From: Amycolatopsis echigonensis | Lineage (GTDB): Bacteria > Actinomycetota > Actinomycetes > Mycobacteriales > Pseudonocardiaceae | DNA length: 59,821 nt | Direction: 5' to 3' | NCBI RefSeq assembly: GCF_014174495.1 | Contig: NZ_JACJHR010000055.1 | Location: 1-59,821, forward strand | Shown: piece after piece, positions 1 through 8,570 of the stretch | How the letters are laid out: each line of letters opens with the position of its first letter | How positions within the stretch are numbered: position 1 is the stretch's first letter | Program-made: the position numbers and the translations under genes | Notes under the pieces: model-generated | Told to the model about the DNA's origin: nothing | The model's database searches: none | What the model saw: only the letters and a program-made list of their open reading frames with translations

Positions 1-2
1 GC

Positions 3-830
3 ATGCGGATCCTGATCTCGGCCGACATGGAAGGCGCCACGGGGGTCACCTGGACCGACGACGTCGTGCCCGGGAGCCCGCAGTGGCAGCGGTTCCGGCG
101 CATGTTCACCGGCGACGTCAACGCGGTGCTGGCCGGCCTGTACGCGGGGGGCGCGAGCGACGTGCTCGTCAACGAGGCGCATTCGTCGCAGCGCAACCTG
201 CTGCTGGAAGACCTCGACGAACGCGCGCGGATGCTGACCGGGCGGCACAAGCCGCTGTCGATGATGCAGGGCATCGATTCCGGTGTGGACGGTGTGGTGT
301 TCCTCGGCTACCACGCCGGGGCGGGGTTCGACGGCGTCCTTTCGCACACGTACCTGGAGAACCAGATCACCGGCGTGTGGCTGGACGACGTGCCGGCGAG
401 CGAGGGCAGGCTGAACGCGGCGATGGCCGGCGAGTACGGCGTGCCGGTGCTGCTGGTCAGCGGCGACGACCAGACCTGCGAGGACGCGCGCGACTACGCG
501 CCGCACGCGGAACTGGTGCAGGTCAAGGAATGCGTGAGCCGGTACGCGGCGATCTGCCTGCCGCCGGCGCGCACGGCACGGCTGCTGGAAAGCGGCGCGC
601 GCGAGGCGATGGCGCGCGCCGGACGCGTCGAGCGGACGCCGGGACGGCACCGGATCGAGGTCGAGTTCGACGCGAGCCATCTGGCGCAGGCGACCGCGGT
701 GATCCCGACCGTGGAGCAGACCGGGACGCGCCGGGTCGCGTTCGAGGCGCCGAGCATGACCGAGGCGATGAAGGCGTTCAAGGTGGTCACGGCCATCGCG
801 GCGGGGGCGGTGCAGGGCATTTATGGCTGA
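3..830 (+). CDS. M55 family D-aminopeptidase (DppA-like)
   Basis: A 275-residue protein of the usual M55 (DppA) length. This family consists of zinc-dependent cytoplasmic aminopeptidases that release D-amino acids from peptides. The N-terminus ISADMEGATGV carries the family Asp-x-Glu metal pair. NEAHSSQ near residue 60, GYHAGAG near 103 and SHT near 115 supply the expected histidines, and LLVSGDDQ is a conserved core strand. The ATG at 3 is the first codon that can be seen, but only two bases precede it, so upstream signals and operon partners are outside the window. The last 8 bases overlap the start of the M20 peptidase gene, implying joint translation and a shared role in peptide turnover. 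The family call is firm; the substrate is not shown. Confidence 0.9.
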   Translation: MRILISADMEGATGVTWTDDVVPGSPQWQRFRRMFTGDVNAVLAGLYAGGASDVLVNEAHSSQRNLLLEDLDERARMLTGRHKPLSMMQGIDSGVDGVVFLGYHAGAGFDGVLSHTYLENQITGVWLDDVPASEGRLNAAMAGEYGVPVLLVSGDDQTCEDARDYAPHAELVQVKECVSRYAAICLPPARTARLLESGAREAMARAGRVERTPGRHRIEVEFDASHLAQATAVIPTVEQTGTRRVAFEAPSMTEAMKAFKVVTAIAAGAVQGIYG

Positions 831-2127
831 GATCGACGTTGTTTCGCTGTGCGCGGACCTGATCCGGTTCGACACCACCAACTACGGCGGAGGCGAGGCC
901 GCGGGCGAACGCCTCGCCGCCGAGTACGTTGCCGAATTCCTCGGCCAGTACGGGGTTTCGGCGCGGATTCTGGAGCCCGAACTCCAGCGTTCGAACGTGG
1001 TCGCGCGGATCCCGGGCACCGATCCGACGCTGCCCGCGCTGCTCGTGCAGGGGCATCTGGACGTGGTGCCCGCGGCCGCGGCCGATTGGTCTGTACCGCC
1101 GTTTTCCGGCGAGGTGCGAGACGGGTTCCTGTGGGGCCGCGGCGCGGTCGACATGAAGGATTTCTGCGCGATGGTGCTGGCCGCCGTCGCGTCCGGGCTG
1201 CGGCCGCGGCGGGATCTCGTGCTGGCGTTCGTGGCCGACGAGGAGGACCGCGGCGACTACGGCGCGCACTGGCTGGTCAAGGAGCACGCGGACCTGTTCG
1301 AGGGCTGCGCGGCGGCGATCAGCGAATCCGGCGGGTACAGCTACCACGTGTCCGCCTCCGACGGCCGGAAAGTGCGGCTGTACCCGGTCGCCACGGCTGA
1401 GCGCGGCACCGCGCACCTGCGGCTGACCGCGCGCGGACGGGCCGGGCACGGGTCGCGGCCGAACTCGGAGAACGCGATCGTGCGGCTGGTCGGGGCGTTG
1501 CGGCGGATCGCCGAGCATCGCTGGCCGGTGCAGCTGACGCCGACCGTGCGCGCGTTCCTGGAACGCACTGGTGCGGCGTTGGGCGTGCCGGTGGATCTTT
1601 CGTCGGGTGACGCGGTGGACGAAACCGTGGCGCGGCTGGGGACGGCCGGGTCGCTGGTGGTGCCGACGGTGCGCAACAGCACCACGCCGACGATGCTCGA
1701 CGCCGGATACAAGGTGAACGTGATCCCATCGACCGCGACCGCGCAGGTCGACGTCCGGGTGTTGCCGGGGACCGAGGACGAGCTGTTCGCGGTGCTGGAT
1801 TCGTTGCTGGGCGAGGGTGTCACACGGGAATTCGTGGCGCATCAGCCACCGGTGCAGGCTCCGGTCGATTCGCCGTGGTTCGACGCGATGGCCGGCGCGC
1901 TGCGGGCGGAGGACCCGGAGGCGGTCGTGGTGCCGTACTGCATGGGCGGCGGGACGGACGCGAAAGCGTTCACGCAGCTGGGGATGGCGTGCTACGGCTT
2001 CGCTCCCCTGGCGCTGCCGGAAGGCTTCCCGTACCGGGCGATGGCGCACGGCGTGGACGAGCGGGTTCCGGTCGACGGGCTGCGGTTCGGCACGCGGGTG
2101 CTGACGCGGTTCCTGGAGTCCTGCTGA
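823..2127 (+). CDS. M20/M25/M40 family metallopeptidase
   Basis: A 434-residue di-zinc peptidase of the ArgE/DapE/CPG2 superfamily. VQGHLDVVPA holds the first metal histidine and catalytic Asp, WGRGAVDMKDF the bridging Asp region, and ADEEDRGDYGAHWL the catalytic Glu pair. A dimerisation (lid) domain follows, and GGGTDAKAF comes near the C-terminus. The start ATG lies inside the end of the D-aminopeptidase gene (ATGGCTGA, 8 bases shared), so the two are translationally coupled and probably process peptides in sequence. It converges on a methyltransferase gene with only 4 bases between stops. A second peptidase of the same layout is at 34925-36247. The exact substrate (dipeptide, acyl-amino acid or other amide) cannot be read from the sequence. 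Confidence 0.9.
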   Translation: MAEIDVVSLCADLIRFDTTNYGGGEAAGERLAAEYVAEFLGQYGVSARILEPELQRSNVVARIPGTDPTLPALLVQGHLDVVPAAAADWSVPPFSGEVRDGFLWGRGAVDMKDFCAMVLAAVASGLRPRRDLVLAFVADEEDRGDYGAHWLVKEHADLFEGCAAAISESGGYSYHVSASDGRKVRLYPVATAERGTAHLRLTARGRAGHGSRPNSENAIVRLVGALRRIAEHRWPVQLTPTVRAFLERTGAALGVPVDLSSGDAVDETVARLGTAGSLVVPTVRNSTTPTMLDAGYKVNVIPSTATAQVDVRVLPGTEDELFAVLDSLLGEGVTREFVAHQPPVQAPVDSPWFDAMAGALRAEDPEAVVVPYCMGGGTDAKAFTQLGMACYGFAPLALPEGFPYRAMAHGVDERVPVDGLRFGTRVLTRFLESC

Positions 2128-2131
2128 GCGG

Positions 2132-2767
2132 TCAGGCGCTGACGCGCCGGATCGTCGCGAGCCAGGCGGGAAGCCCGTCCGGCGCGAATCGCGCGAGGAT
2201 CCGGCTGTCGCGCATTGTCTCGATCTGCCAACCGGTTTCGCGGGTGAACGGCGCTTCGAACTCCGCGCGGGTGACGGGATGCGGCCCGGAGCCGGCACCC
2301 GCGTCGCGGAAGCACAGGACGTGCAGCCTCGCGCCCGGTTCGGTGACGGACGCGAGGCTGGCGACGTAGGTCTCGCGTTCCCGGGCGTCGAGGGTGTGGA
2401 ACAGGCCGCAGTCGAGGACGGTGTCGAAGGTCCGGTTCAACGCGGACAGCCGGAACGCGTCGCCGACCGCGAACTCGGCCGCGAGACCGCGGTCGCGGGC
2501 CTTCTCTTTCGCTTGCGCGACAGCGGTTTCCGCCACGTCGATGCCCACAATGGACAGTCCGGCCGCGGCGAGGTGCAGCGCGTTCTCGCCGGTGCCGCAT
2601 CCGGCGTCGAGAACCGTGCCGCGGAACGCGCCCTCCTCGGCGGCGAGTTCCGCGATCGCCGGTTGCGGGCGGCCGAGGTCCCACGGCGGGCGACCGTCCT
2701 GATAGGACTCGTCCCACGGACGGCCGGCGTGGCGTTCGTGGCTCGTGGCGGGACGGTCCTCGGACAT
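2132..2767 (-). CDS. Class I SAM-dependent methyltransferase
   Basis: A 211-residue methyltransferase with a Rossmann fold. VLDAGCGTGENALHLA is motif I, which binds S-adenosylmethionine, followed by IVGIDVAETAVAQAK with the acidic residue that contacts the ribose. VLDCGLFHTLD is typical of small thiopurine/tellurite-resistance-like methyltransferases. The start ATG at 2767 shares a base with the stop of the upstream methyltransferase (TGATG), so the two are translationally coupled. This start begins MSEDRP; much longer in-frame extensions run antisense to the GH92 gene and are rejected. The acceptor molecule is unknown. Two consecutive small methyltransferases suggest detoxification or modification of one small molecule, but nothing nearby names it. 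Confidence 0.85.
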   Translation of the reverse strand: MSEDRPATSHERHAGRPWDESYQDGRPPWDLGRPQPAIAELAAEEGAFRGTVLDAGCGTGENALHLAAAGLSIVGIDVAETAVAQAKEKARDRGLAAEFAVGDAFRLSALNRTFDTVLDCGLFHTLDARERETYVASLASVTEPGARLHVLCFRDAGAGSGPHPVTRAEFEAPFTRETGWQIETMRDSRILARFAPDGLPAWLATIRRVSA

Positions 2768-3423
2768 CAGCGGGTGAACTCCGCCCACCAGCGGCTGTCG
2801 TCGCGGACGCGCTCCAGCGAGGTCAGGGTGACGCCGTCGCGGGCGAAGGACTCGACCTCGGCCTTGCTGAGCGGCCACGGCGGCCCGGACCAGGTGGCGA
2901 GGTCGATGTTTTCCTCGGCGACCGCGCCGACGACGAGCGTTCCGCCCGGGGCGACGAACCCGGACACCGAGGCGATGGCCGGGTCGTGGGCGTCCTTCGG
3001 CATCGACTGGACGGTCATGATCTCCACGACCAGGTCGAAGGCGTAGTGGAATTCCGCGGGCGGGGTGAGCAGGTCCGCGGTGCGGTAGGAGACGACGGTG
3101 TCCGGGAAGCGGTTGAGCACGGCTTTGATCGCGCTGGGCGACACGTCGAATGCGGACGTCTCGTATCCGGCGGCGGCGAGGAGTTCGGCGTCGTCGGCCA
3201 TCCCGCACCCGACGACGAGCGCGCGACGTCCGTTGCCCGGCCGCTCCGCGACCCACGCGGCGAGTTCCGGCGAGGGCTCGCCGCGGTACCACGGCAGGAC
3301 GGCCTCGCCCGCTTCCGCCGCGGCGTAGAGGGGCTCGAACCACCCGGTGGGGTCGCCGTTGGCGAGGGCGAGTCCGGCCCGGCGGCGGGCCTCCTCGTCG
3401 GGATCGATGGCGTCGTCTGGCAT
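2767..3423 (-). CDS. Thiopurine methyltransferase-like SAM-dependent methyltransferase
   Basis: A 218-residue protein of the TPMT-like branch. WFEPLYAAAEAGEAVLPWYR near the N-terminus is the characteristic substrate-side helix of the family. ALVVGCGMADDAELLAAAG is motif I and TSAFDVSPSAIKAV the second strand with its acidic residue. DLVVEIMTVQSMP lies where motif IV is expected. I chose the ATG at 3423; a GTG at 3429 is in frame but adds only two residues. Its stop overlaps the next gene start by one base. The upstream region is divergent from the large GH92 gene. Family members methylate thiol, selenol or halide acceptors; the acceptor here is unknown. Confidence 0.82.
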   Translation of the reverse strand: MPDDAIDPDEEARRRAGLALANGDPTGWFEPLYAAAEAGEAVLPWYRGEPSPELAAWVAERPGNGRRALVVGCGMADDAELLAAAGYETSAFDVSPSAIKAVLNRFPDTVVSYRTADLLTPPAEFHYAFDLVVEIMTVQSMPKDAHDPAIASVSGFVAPGGTLVVGAVAEENIDLATWSGPPWPLSKAEVESFARDGVTLTSLERVRDDSRWWAEFTR

Positions 3424-3636
3424 GACCACCGTTATACCCGCCGGACCCGGGCGCCGGTGCGCTCGACCGGCCGCACGCGGGCCCTGGCGGCCGGCGCCGA
3501 AGTCCGTGACGGCGTCCCTGAGGAAAGCTGAGCCTCACCGACGGTCCGCGGGAGCCGGCGGGCGCGGGCGACACCCGGTTGCCGTAACGGCGACCCTCGG
3601 TGGTTGTCCGTTTCCGGTCAGGATTGCGGGGCGGCC

Positions 3637-3651
3637 TTGACATCGATGTCA
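3637..3651 (+). promoter_or_regulatory. Putative -35 box within a 14-bp LacI-like operator palindrome
   Basis: TGACATCGATGTCA at 3638-3651 is a perfect 14-base palindrome with a central CG, the shape of many LacI-family operators. It overlaps a TTGACA -35-like hexamer (3637-3642) 74 bases before the secreted GH92 mannosidase start. No good -10 box is obvious 17 bases on. A repressor bound here would block the promoter and could make the gene sugar-inducible; the regulator is not encoded in the window. Confidence 0.5.
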
Positions 3652-3668
3652 CCCGCGAGTTGAGCTTC

Positions 3669-3702
3669 CGGGGCCCCGGGATTTCCGAGTCCCGGGCCCC
3701 CG
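3669..3702 (+). promoter_or_regulatory. GC-rich hairpin in the GH92 leader
   Basis: The arms GGGGCCCCGGGA and TCCCGGGCCCCC pair with one mismatch around a short loop, 22 bases before the GH92 start codon. There is no T-run, and it lies upstream of a start rather than after a stop, so it may be a leader structure affecting mRNA stability or ribosome access rather than a terminator. Confidence 0.4.
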
Positions 3703-3724
3703 ATCCCCTGACCAACTGGGAGCA

Positions 3725-6700
3725 ATGATGCCCCGAAGCGCCAGACCGTTGCACGCCGTGCTCGCCGCGGCGGTGGCGGCGGCGGGCCTGGTCGTCCTGC
3801 CCGCCGCGGCCGGTGCCGCGCCGGGCGAGGCCGCCCCGCCGGACTTCGTTTCCTCGTTCGAGCCGAACGATCCGCAACCGATCCAGGACGCTGTCGACAC
3901 CGATGCCGCCGGGAAGCCGCGCGCCTCGGGCGTCAACGGCGCGAACGGGACCACGATCCCCGGCGACATCCGGGGCAAGATCACCGACATCACCGCGACC
4001 AGCGAGAACACCGGCGGCGGCGAGGTCGCCGCGAATCTGGTCGACGGCAGCACCGCCACGAAGTGGCTGTCGTGGGACCCGACCGCGTCGGTCACGTTCA
4101 CGCTGTCCGCGCCGACCGCGATCACGCACTACGCGGTCAGCTCGGCCAACGACTTCCCCGGCCGGGACCCGCGGGACTGGACGCTGCAGGGCTCGAACGA
4201 CGCGCAGCAGTGGACGGATCTGGACAAGCAGTCCGGGCAGTCGTTCGCCAACCGCTTCCAGCAGAACGACTACAAGCTGGCCGCGCCGAGCGCCGCCTAC
4301 ACCTACTACCGGCTGAATGTCACGCGCAACAACGGCGACGACATCATGCAGATGTCCGAGCTGCTGCTGGCCAACGACGATCCGGCCCCGCCGCCGTTGC
4401 CGAACATGCGCAGCGTCGTGGACTCGGGCCCGACGTCCGGCTACACGAACAAGAACCGGGTCGGGTTCACCGGCAAGAAGGCGTTCCGCTACTCCGGCAG
4501 CCAGCCCGCCGCCGGGCACGGCTACTCCTACAACAAGATCTACGACGTCGACATCCCGGTGACCGGGACGAGCGAGCTGTCCTACAAGGTGCAGCCGCAG
4601 TTCGTCGAGGGCGATCTGAAGTACCCGAGCACGAACGTCGCGGTCGACCTGGACTTCACCGACGGCACGCATCTGCGCGACCTCGGCGCGACCGACCAGT
4701 ACGGGTTCCCGCTGACGCCGGAGGGCCAGGGCGCGAGCAAGGTCCTCTACGCGAACCAGTGGAACCTGGTGCGTTCGGCGATCGGGCGGGTTGCCGCGGG
4801 CAAGACGATCGACCGGATCGCGATCGGCTACGACAACCCGAACGGCCCGGCGCAGTTCGCGGGCTGGCTGGACGATCTGAAGATCTCCGCGACGCCGACG
4901 CCGCCGGCCAGCACCCGGCCCAGCGACAACGTGCTGACCACGCGCGGCACCATGGCGAACGGCACGTTCTCGCGGGGGAACAACTTCCCGGCGACCGCGG
5001 TGCCGCACGGGTTCAACTTCTGGACGCCGGTGACCGACGCGGGTTCGGCGAGCTGGCTGTACAACTACCACTCGCAGAACAACGCGGACAATCTCCCGCA
5101 GCTGCAGGCGTTCAGCGTGAGCCACGAGCCGAGCCCGTGGATGGGCGACCGGCAGAGCTTCCAGGTGATGCCGTCGGCCGCGAGCGGGGTGCCGGACGCG
5201 AACCGCGACAAGCGGGCGCTGCCGTTCACGCACGACAACGAGGTGGCGCGGGCGCATTACTACGGCGTCACGTTCCAGAACGGGATCAAGACCGAGATCG
5301 CGCCGACCGATCACGCGGCGATGATGCGGTTCTCCTTCCCGGGCACGGATTCCAGCCTGATCTTCGACAACGTCAACAACTCCGGCGGGCTCACGCTCGA
5401 CCCGGCGCACGGCACGCTGAGCGGGTACTCCGACGCCAAGAGCGGCTTGTCCGCGGGCGCGGGGCGGATGTTCGTCTACGCGACGTTCGACAAGCCCGTC
5501 ACGACCGGCGGCAAGCTCACCGGGCAGAACCGGGACAACGTGACCGGCTACCTGCGGTTCGACGCGGGCGCGGACAAGACCGTGACGATGCGGATCGCGA
5601 CGTCGCTGATCAGCGTCGACCAGGCGAAGAAGAACCTGGAGCAGGAGATCGCCCCGAACGCCGGGTTCGACCAGGTGCGCGACGCGGCGCAGCAGGCGTG
5701 GGACAAGCAGCTCGGCGTGATCGAGGTGCAGGGCGCGTCGAAGGACCAGCTGGAGACGCTGTACTCCAACCTGTACCGGCTGTTCCTGTACCCGAACGAG
5801 GGCTTCGAGAACGTCGGCACGAAGGAGGCGCCGAAGTACCAGTACGCCAGCCCGGTTTCGCCGAAGACCGGCACCGACACCGCGACGCAGACCGGTTCGA
5901 AGGTCGTGGACGGCCAGACCTATGTGAACAACGGGTTCTGGGACACCTACCGCACGACGTGGCCGGCGTATTCGCTGCTCACGCCGGACATGGCGGGCAA
6001 GATGGTGGACGGTTTCGTGCAGCAGTACCGCGACGGCGGCTGGATCGCGCGCTGGTCCTCCCCCGGGTACGCGGACCTGATGACCGGCACGAGCTCGGAC
6101 GTCGCCTTCGCCGACGCCTACCAGAAGGGCGTGACGAACTTCGACGTCAAGTCCGCCTATGACGCGGCGCTGAAGAACGCCACGGTGACGCCGCCGAACT
6201 CGGCGGTCGGCCGCAAGGGTCTGGACCAGTCGGAGTTCCTGGGCTACACGCCGAACTCGACCGGCGAGGGCTTCTCGTGGGCGATCGAGGGCTACGTCAA
6301 CGACTTCGGCATCGCGAACCTGTCGAAGAAGCTGTACGACGAGGCCGCGGCGAACGACCCGCGCAAGGCGGAGTACCTGGAGAACTACCAGTACTTCACC
6401 AGCCGGGCGCAGCAGTACGTGAACCTGTTCGACCCGAGCACCGGGTTCTTCCAGGGCAAGGACGCGAGCGGGAAGTTCACGAAGGACAAGGCGTCCTACG
6501 ACCCGCGGGTGTGGGGCGGGGACTACACCGAGACCGACGGCTGGAACATGGCCTTCACCGTGCCGCAGGACGGGCAGGGGCTGGCGAATCTCTACGGCGG
6601 CAAGGACAAGCTGGGCGCCAAGCTCGACCAGTTCTTCGCCGACCAGGAGACCGCGAACTACCCGGGCAGCTACGGCGGCACGATCCACGAGATGCGGGAG

Positions 6701-8035
6701 GCGCGGGACGTGCGGATGGGCCAGTACGGCCACTCCAACCAGCCCTCGCACCACATCCTCTACATGTACGACTACGCGGGCCAGCCGGCGAAGACGCAGG
6801 CGAAGGTGCGCGAAGCGGTGTCGCGGCTGTACACCGGCAGCGAATTGGGCCAGGGCTACCCGGGCGACGAGGACAACGGCGAGATGTCCGCGTGGTACGT
6901 GTTCAGCTCGCTGGGCTTCTACCCGCTGCAGATGGGCAGCCCGAACTACGCGATCGGGTCGCCGCTGTTCACCAAGGCGACCGTGCACCTTCCCGGCGGG
7001 GACCTGGTGATCAACGCGCCGAAGAACTCGGCGAAGAACGTCTACGTCCAGGGCCTGAAGGTCAACGGAAAGAACTGGACGTCGACGTCGCTGCCGCACG
7101 ACGTGCTCGCCCACGGCGCCACGCTCGACTTCGACATGGGCCCGAACCCGTCGACGTGGGGCACCGGGCCGGACGACGCGCCGAAGTCGATCACCACGGG
7201 CGACGCGGTGCCGACGCCGCTGCACGACGAGACCGGGCCGGGGCTGGGCACGCTGTCCACTTCGGACGGTTCGGACGCGTCGGCGTTGCTGGACAACACC
7301 TCGCGCACGCAGGCGAAGGTGACCGGTGCGGTGCAGTACCAGCTGAAGTCGACGGACGAGGCGGTCACGCACTACACGCTCACCTCCGGCACGGATCCGG
7401 GCGACGCCAAGAGCTGGACGCTGAAGGGTTCGTATGACGGGAAGAACTGGACGGTCGCCGATCAGCAGACCGACCAGTCGTTCCCGTGGCGGCAGCAGAC
7501 CCGGGCGTTCGCGGTGAAGAACCCGGCGCACTACGCCTACTACCGGCTGGAGATCACCGCGACCACCGGCGGTCCGGCGACGCTGTCGGAGCTCGAGCTG
7601 CTGGGCCGTCCGGACGCGTCGTGCACGAAGACGCTGACCGGCGTGCAGAACGGTCCGCTGACGGTGTCGAGCGGCGCGGTGTGCCTGAACGGTGCGACGC
7701 TGTCGGGTCCGGTGAACGTGGAGCGCGGCGCTTCGCTGATCGTGCGCGGCGGCCAGATCACCGGCCCGGTCACGGCGGCCGGCGCGGCGCAGGTGGTGCT
7801 GAACCGGACGAAGGTGGCCGGTCCGGTGTCGATCACCGGCAGCACCGGTCCGGTGTCGATCGAGCTGACCGACATCTCCGGCCCGGTGAACCTGACCGGC
7901 AACCAGGGGCCGCTGATCACGAGCAGCACCGTGGGCGGGCCGCTGGCCTGCACGGGCAACTCCCCCGCCCCGACCGATCACGACCTCGCCAACACCGTCC
8001 GCGGCCCGTCCGCGGGGCAGTGCGCGCAGTTCTGA
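3725..8035 (+). CDS. Secreted GH92 family alpha-mannosidase with discoidin and C-terminal repeat domains
   Basis: A 1436-residue exported glycoside hydrolase. Residues 1-32 form a Sec signal peptide (basic MMPRSARPL, a long Ala/Val/Leu core, AGAAPGEA cleavage region). Residues about 65-220 are an F5/8C (CBM32-like) discoidin module. The GH92 body spans about 225-1150, with WIARWSSPGYADLMTGTSSD near 775, HSNQPSHHILY near 1003 and GYPGDEDNGEMSAWYV near 1042; this last motif holds the Asp residues proposed as the GH92 general base. A second discoidin-like module covers about 1165-1295. The final 140 residues are a repeated x-GPV-x pattern, probably a small beta-solenoid. GH92 enzymes are calcium-dependent exo-alpha-mannosidases on N-glycans or yeast mannan. 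GGGAGC precedes the ATG. A paralogue lies at 8571-11678. Confidence 0.93.
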   Translation: MMPRSARPLHAVLAAAVAAAGLVVLPAAAGAAPGEAAPPDFVSSFEPNDPQPIQDAVDTDAAGKPRASGVNGANGTTIPGDIRGKITDITATSENTGGGEVAANLVDGSTATKWLSWDPTASVTFTLSAPTAITHYAVSSANDFPGRDPRDWTLQGSNDAQQWTDLDKQSGQSFANRFQQNDYKLAAPSAAYTYYRLNVTRNNGDDIMQMSELLLANDDPAPPPLPNMRSVVDSGPTSGYTNKNRVGFTGKKAFRYSGSQPAAGHGYSYNKIYDVDIPVTGTSELSYKVQPQFVEGDLKYPSTNVAVDLDFTDGTHLRDLGATDQYGFPLTPEGQGASKVLYANQWNLVRSAIGRVAAGKTIDRIAIGYDNPNGPAQFAGWLDDLKISATPTPPASTRPSDNVLTTRGTMANGTFSRGNNFPATAVPHGFNFWTPVTDAGSASWLYNYHSQNNADNLPQLQAFSVSHEPSPWMGDRQSFQVMPSAASGVPDANRDKRALPFTHDNEVARAHYYGVTFQNGIKTEIAPTDHAAMMRFSFPGTDSSLIFDNVNNSGGLTLDPAHGTLSGYSDAKSGLSAGAGRMFVYATFDKPVTTGGKLTGQNRDNVTGYLRFDAGADKTVTMRIATSLISVDQAKKNLEQEIAPNAGFDQVRDAAQQAWDKQLGVIEVQGASKDQLETLYSNLYRLFLYPNEGFENVGTKEAPKYQYASPVSPKTGTDTATQTGSKVVDGQTYVNNGFWDTYRTTWPAYSLLTPDMAGKMVDGFVQQYRDGGWIARWSSPGYADLMTGTSSDVAFADAYQKGVTNFDVKSAYDAALKNATVTPPNSAVGRKGLDQSEFLGYTPNSTGEGFSWAIEGYVNDFGIANLSKKLYDEAAANDPRKAEYLENYQYFTSRAQQYVNLFDPSTGFFQGKDASGKFTKDKASYDPRVWGGDYTETDGWNMAFTVPQDGQGLANLYGGKDKLGAKLDQFFADQETANYPGSYGGTIHEMREARDVRMGQYGHSNQPSHHILYMYDYAGQPAKTQAKVREAVSRLYTGSELGQGYPGDEDNGEMSAWYVFSSLGFYPLQMGSPNYAIGSPLFTKATVHLPGGDLVINAPKNSAKNVYVQGLKVNGKNWTSTSLPHDVLAHGATLDFDMGPNPSTWGTGPDDAPKSITTGDAVPTPLHDETGPGLGTLSTSDGSDASALLDNTSRTQAKVTGAVQYQLKSTDEAVTHYTLTSGTDPGDAKSWTLKGSYDGKNWTVADQQTDQSFPWRQQTRAFAVKNPAHYAYYRLEITATTGGPATLSELELLGRPDASCTKTLTGVQNGPLTVSSGAVCLNGATLSGPVNVERGASLIVRGGQITGPVTAAGAAQVVLNRTKVAGPVSITGSTGPVSIELTDISGPVNLTGNQGPLITSSTVGGPLACTGNSPAPTDHDLANTVRGPSAGQCAQF

Positions 8036-8043
8036 TCGATTGT

Positions 8044-8094
8044 CCGTGAAGGGCTCCTTGAGGGAATCTGATTCCTTCAAGGAGCCCTTCACGG
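8044..8094. repeat. Intergenic inverted repeat, probable terminator
   Basis: Nearly perfect inverted repeat with arms of about 24 bases (CGTGAAGGGCTCCTTGAGG reading into its complement) right after the GH92 stop. The stem is long but lacks a clear T-run. Related copies occur at 16673-16697 and 16919-16942, so this is a dispersed element as well as a likely transcription stop between the mannosidase and acetyltransferase genes. Confidence 0.7.
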
Positions 8095-8141
8095 CGTTAT
8101 TGGGTCGCTCCCGGATCCGGCGGCATGGGAGCGTCGCACGC

Positions 8142-8540
8142 ATGAAGATCACCTACGCCTGGCGCGCCGACCTGACCGACGCGCAGCTCGTCGCGCTCAC
8201 CGAAGCGCACGGCGGAAACGCGGAGCCCGGCTGGTGGGATCGGGCGAGGCGGCACAGTCTCGGCTGGGTCAGCGCGCACGACGGCGACGACCTGGTGGGG
8301 TTCGCGAACCTGGCCTGGGACGGCGCGGACCACGCGTTCCTCCTCGATCCGAAGGTGCACGCGGACTGGCAGCACCGCGGCATCGGCACTGAACTCGTCG
8401 GCCGGGCGCGGGACGCCGCTCGGGACGCGGGCTGTGAGTGGCTGCACGTGGACTTCGAACCGCACCTGCGGCCGTTCTACTTCGGCTCCTGCGGGTTCGT
8501 CCCGACCGACGCGGGGTTGATCCGGCTCACCGCGAGCTGA
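8142..8540 (+). CDS. GNAT family N-acetyltransferase
   Basis: A 132-residue single-domain GNAT protein. VGFANLAWDGADHAFLLD forms the central strands, DWQHRGIGTELVGRARDAAR is motif A (Q/R-x-x-G-x-G/A loop plus helix) that binds acetyl-CoA, and FYFGSCGFVPTDAGLIRL is motif B. The enzyme would transfer an acetyl group from acetyl-CoA to an amine. The acceptor is unknown, and neither neighbour, both carbohydrate-active GH92 genes, explains it. The ATG at 8142 was chosen because GGGA lies 11 bases upstream and no in-frame start precedes it after the repeat element. It sits alone between a terminator-like repeat and the second GH92 gene. Confidence 0.85.
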   Translation: MKITYAWRADLTDAQLVALTEAHGGNAEPGWWDRARRHSLGWVSAHDGDDLVGFANLAWDGADHAFLLDPKVHADWQHRGIGTELVGRARDAARDAGCEWLHVDFEPHLRPFYFGSCGFVPTDAGLIRLTAS

Positions 8541-8570
8541 TCCGGCACAGCCGGTGCGGGAGCGATTACC

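Larger units (their letters stand above)
3424..3724. other. Divergent intergenic region upstream of the GH92 gene
   Basis: About 300 bases with no credible gene. It separates the minus-strand methyltransferase pair from the plus-strand GH92 gene. I see a TTGACA box at 3637-3642 embedded in a 14-base perfect palindrome, a GC-rich hairpin at 3669-3702, and a CGTTATAC half-site at 3430-3437 resembling one arm of the GTATA elements elsewhere in the window. No small ORF stands out. Confidence 0.6.

Noticed and set aside
2132..8152. A 2006-residue open frame on the minus strand opposite the GH92 gene
   Set aside because: Only its last 211 codons match a protein family. The rest is Arg/Val/Gly/His-rich antisense of a strongly supported gene, a usual effect of high GC third positions.
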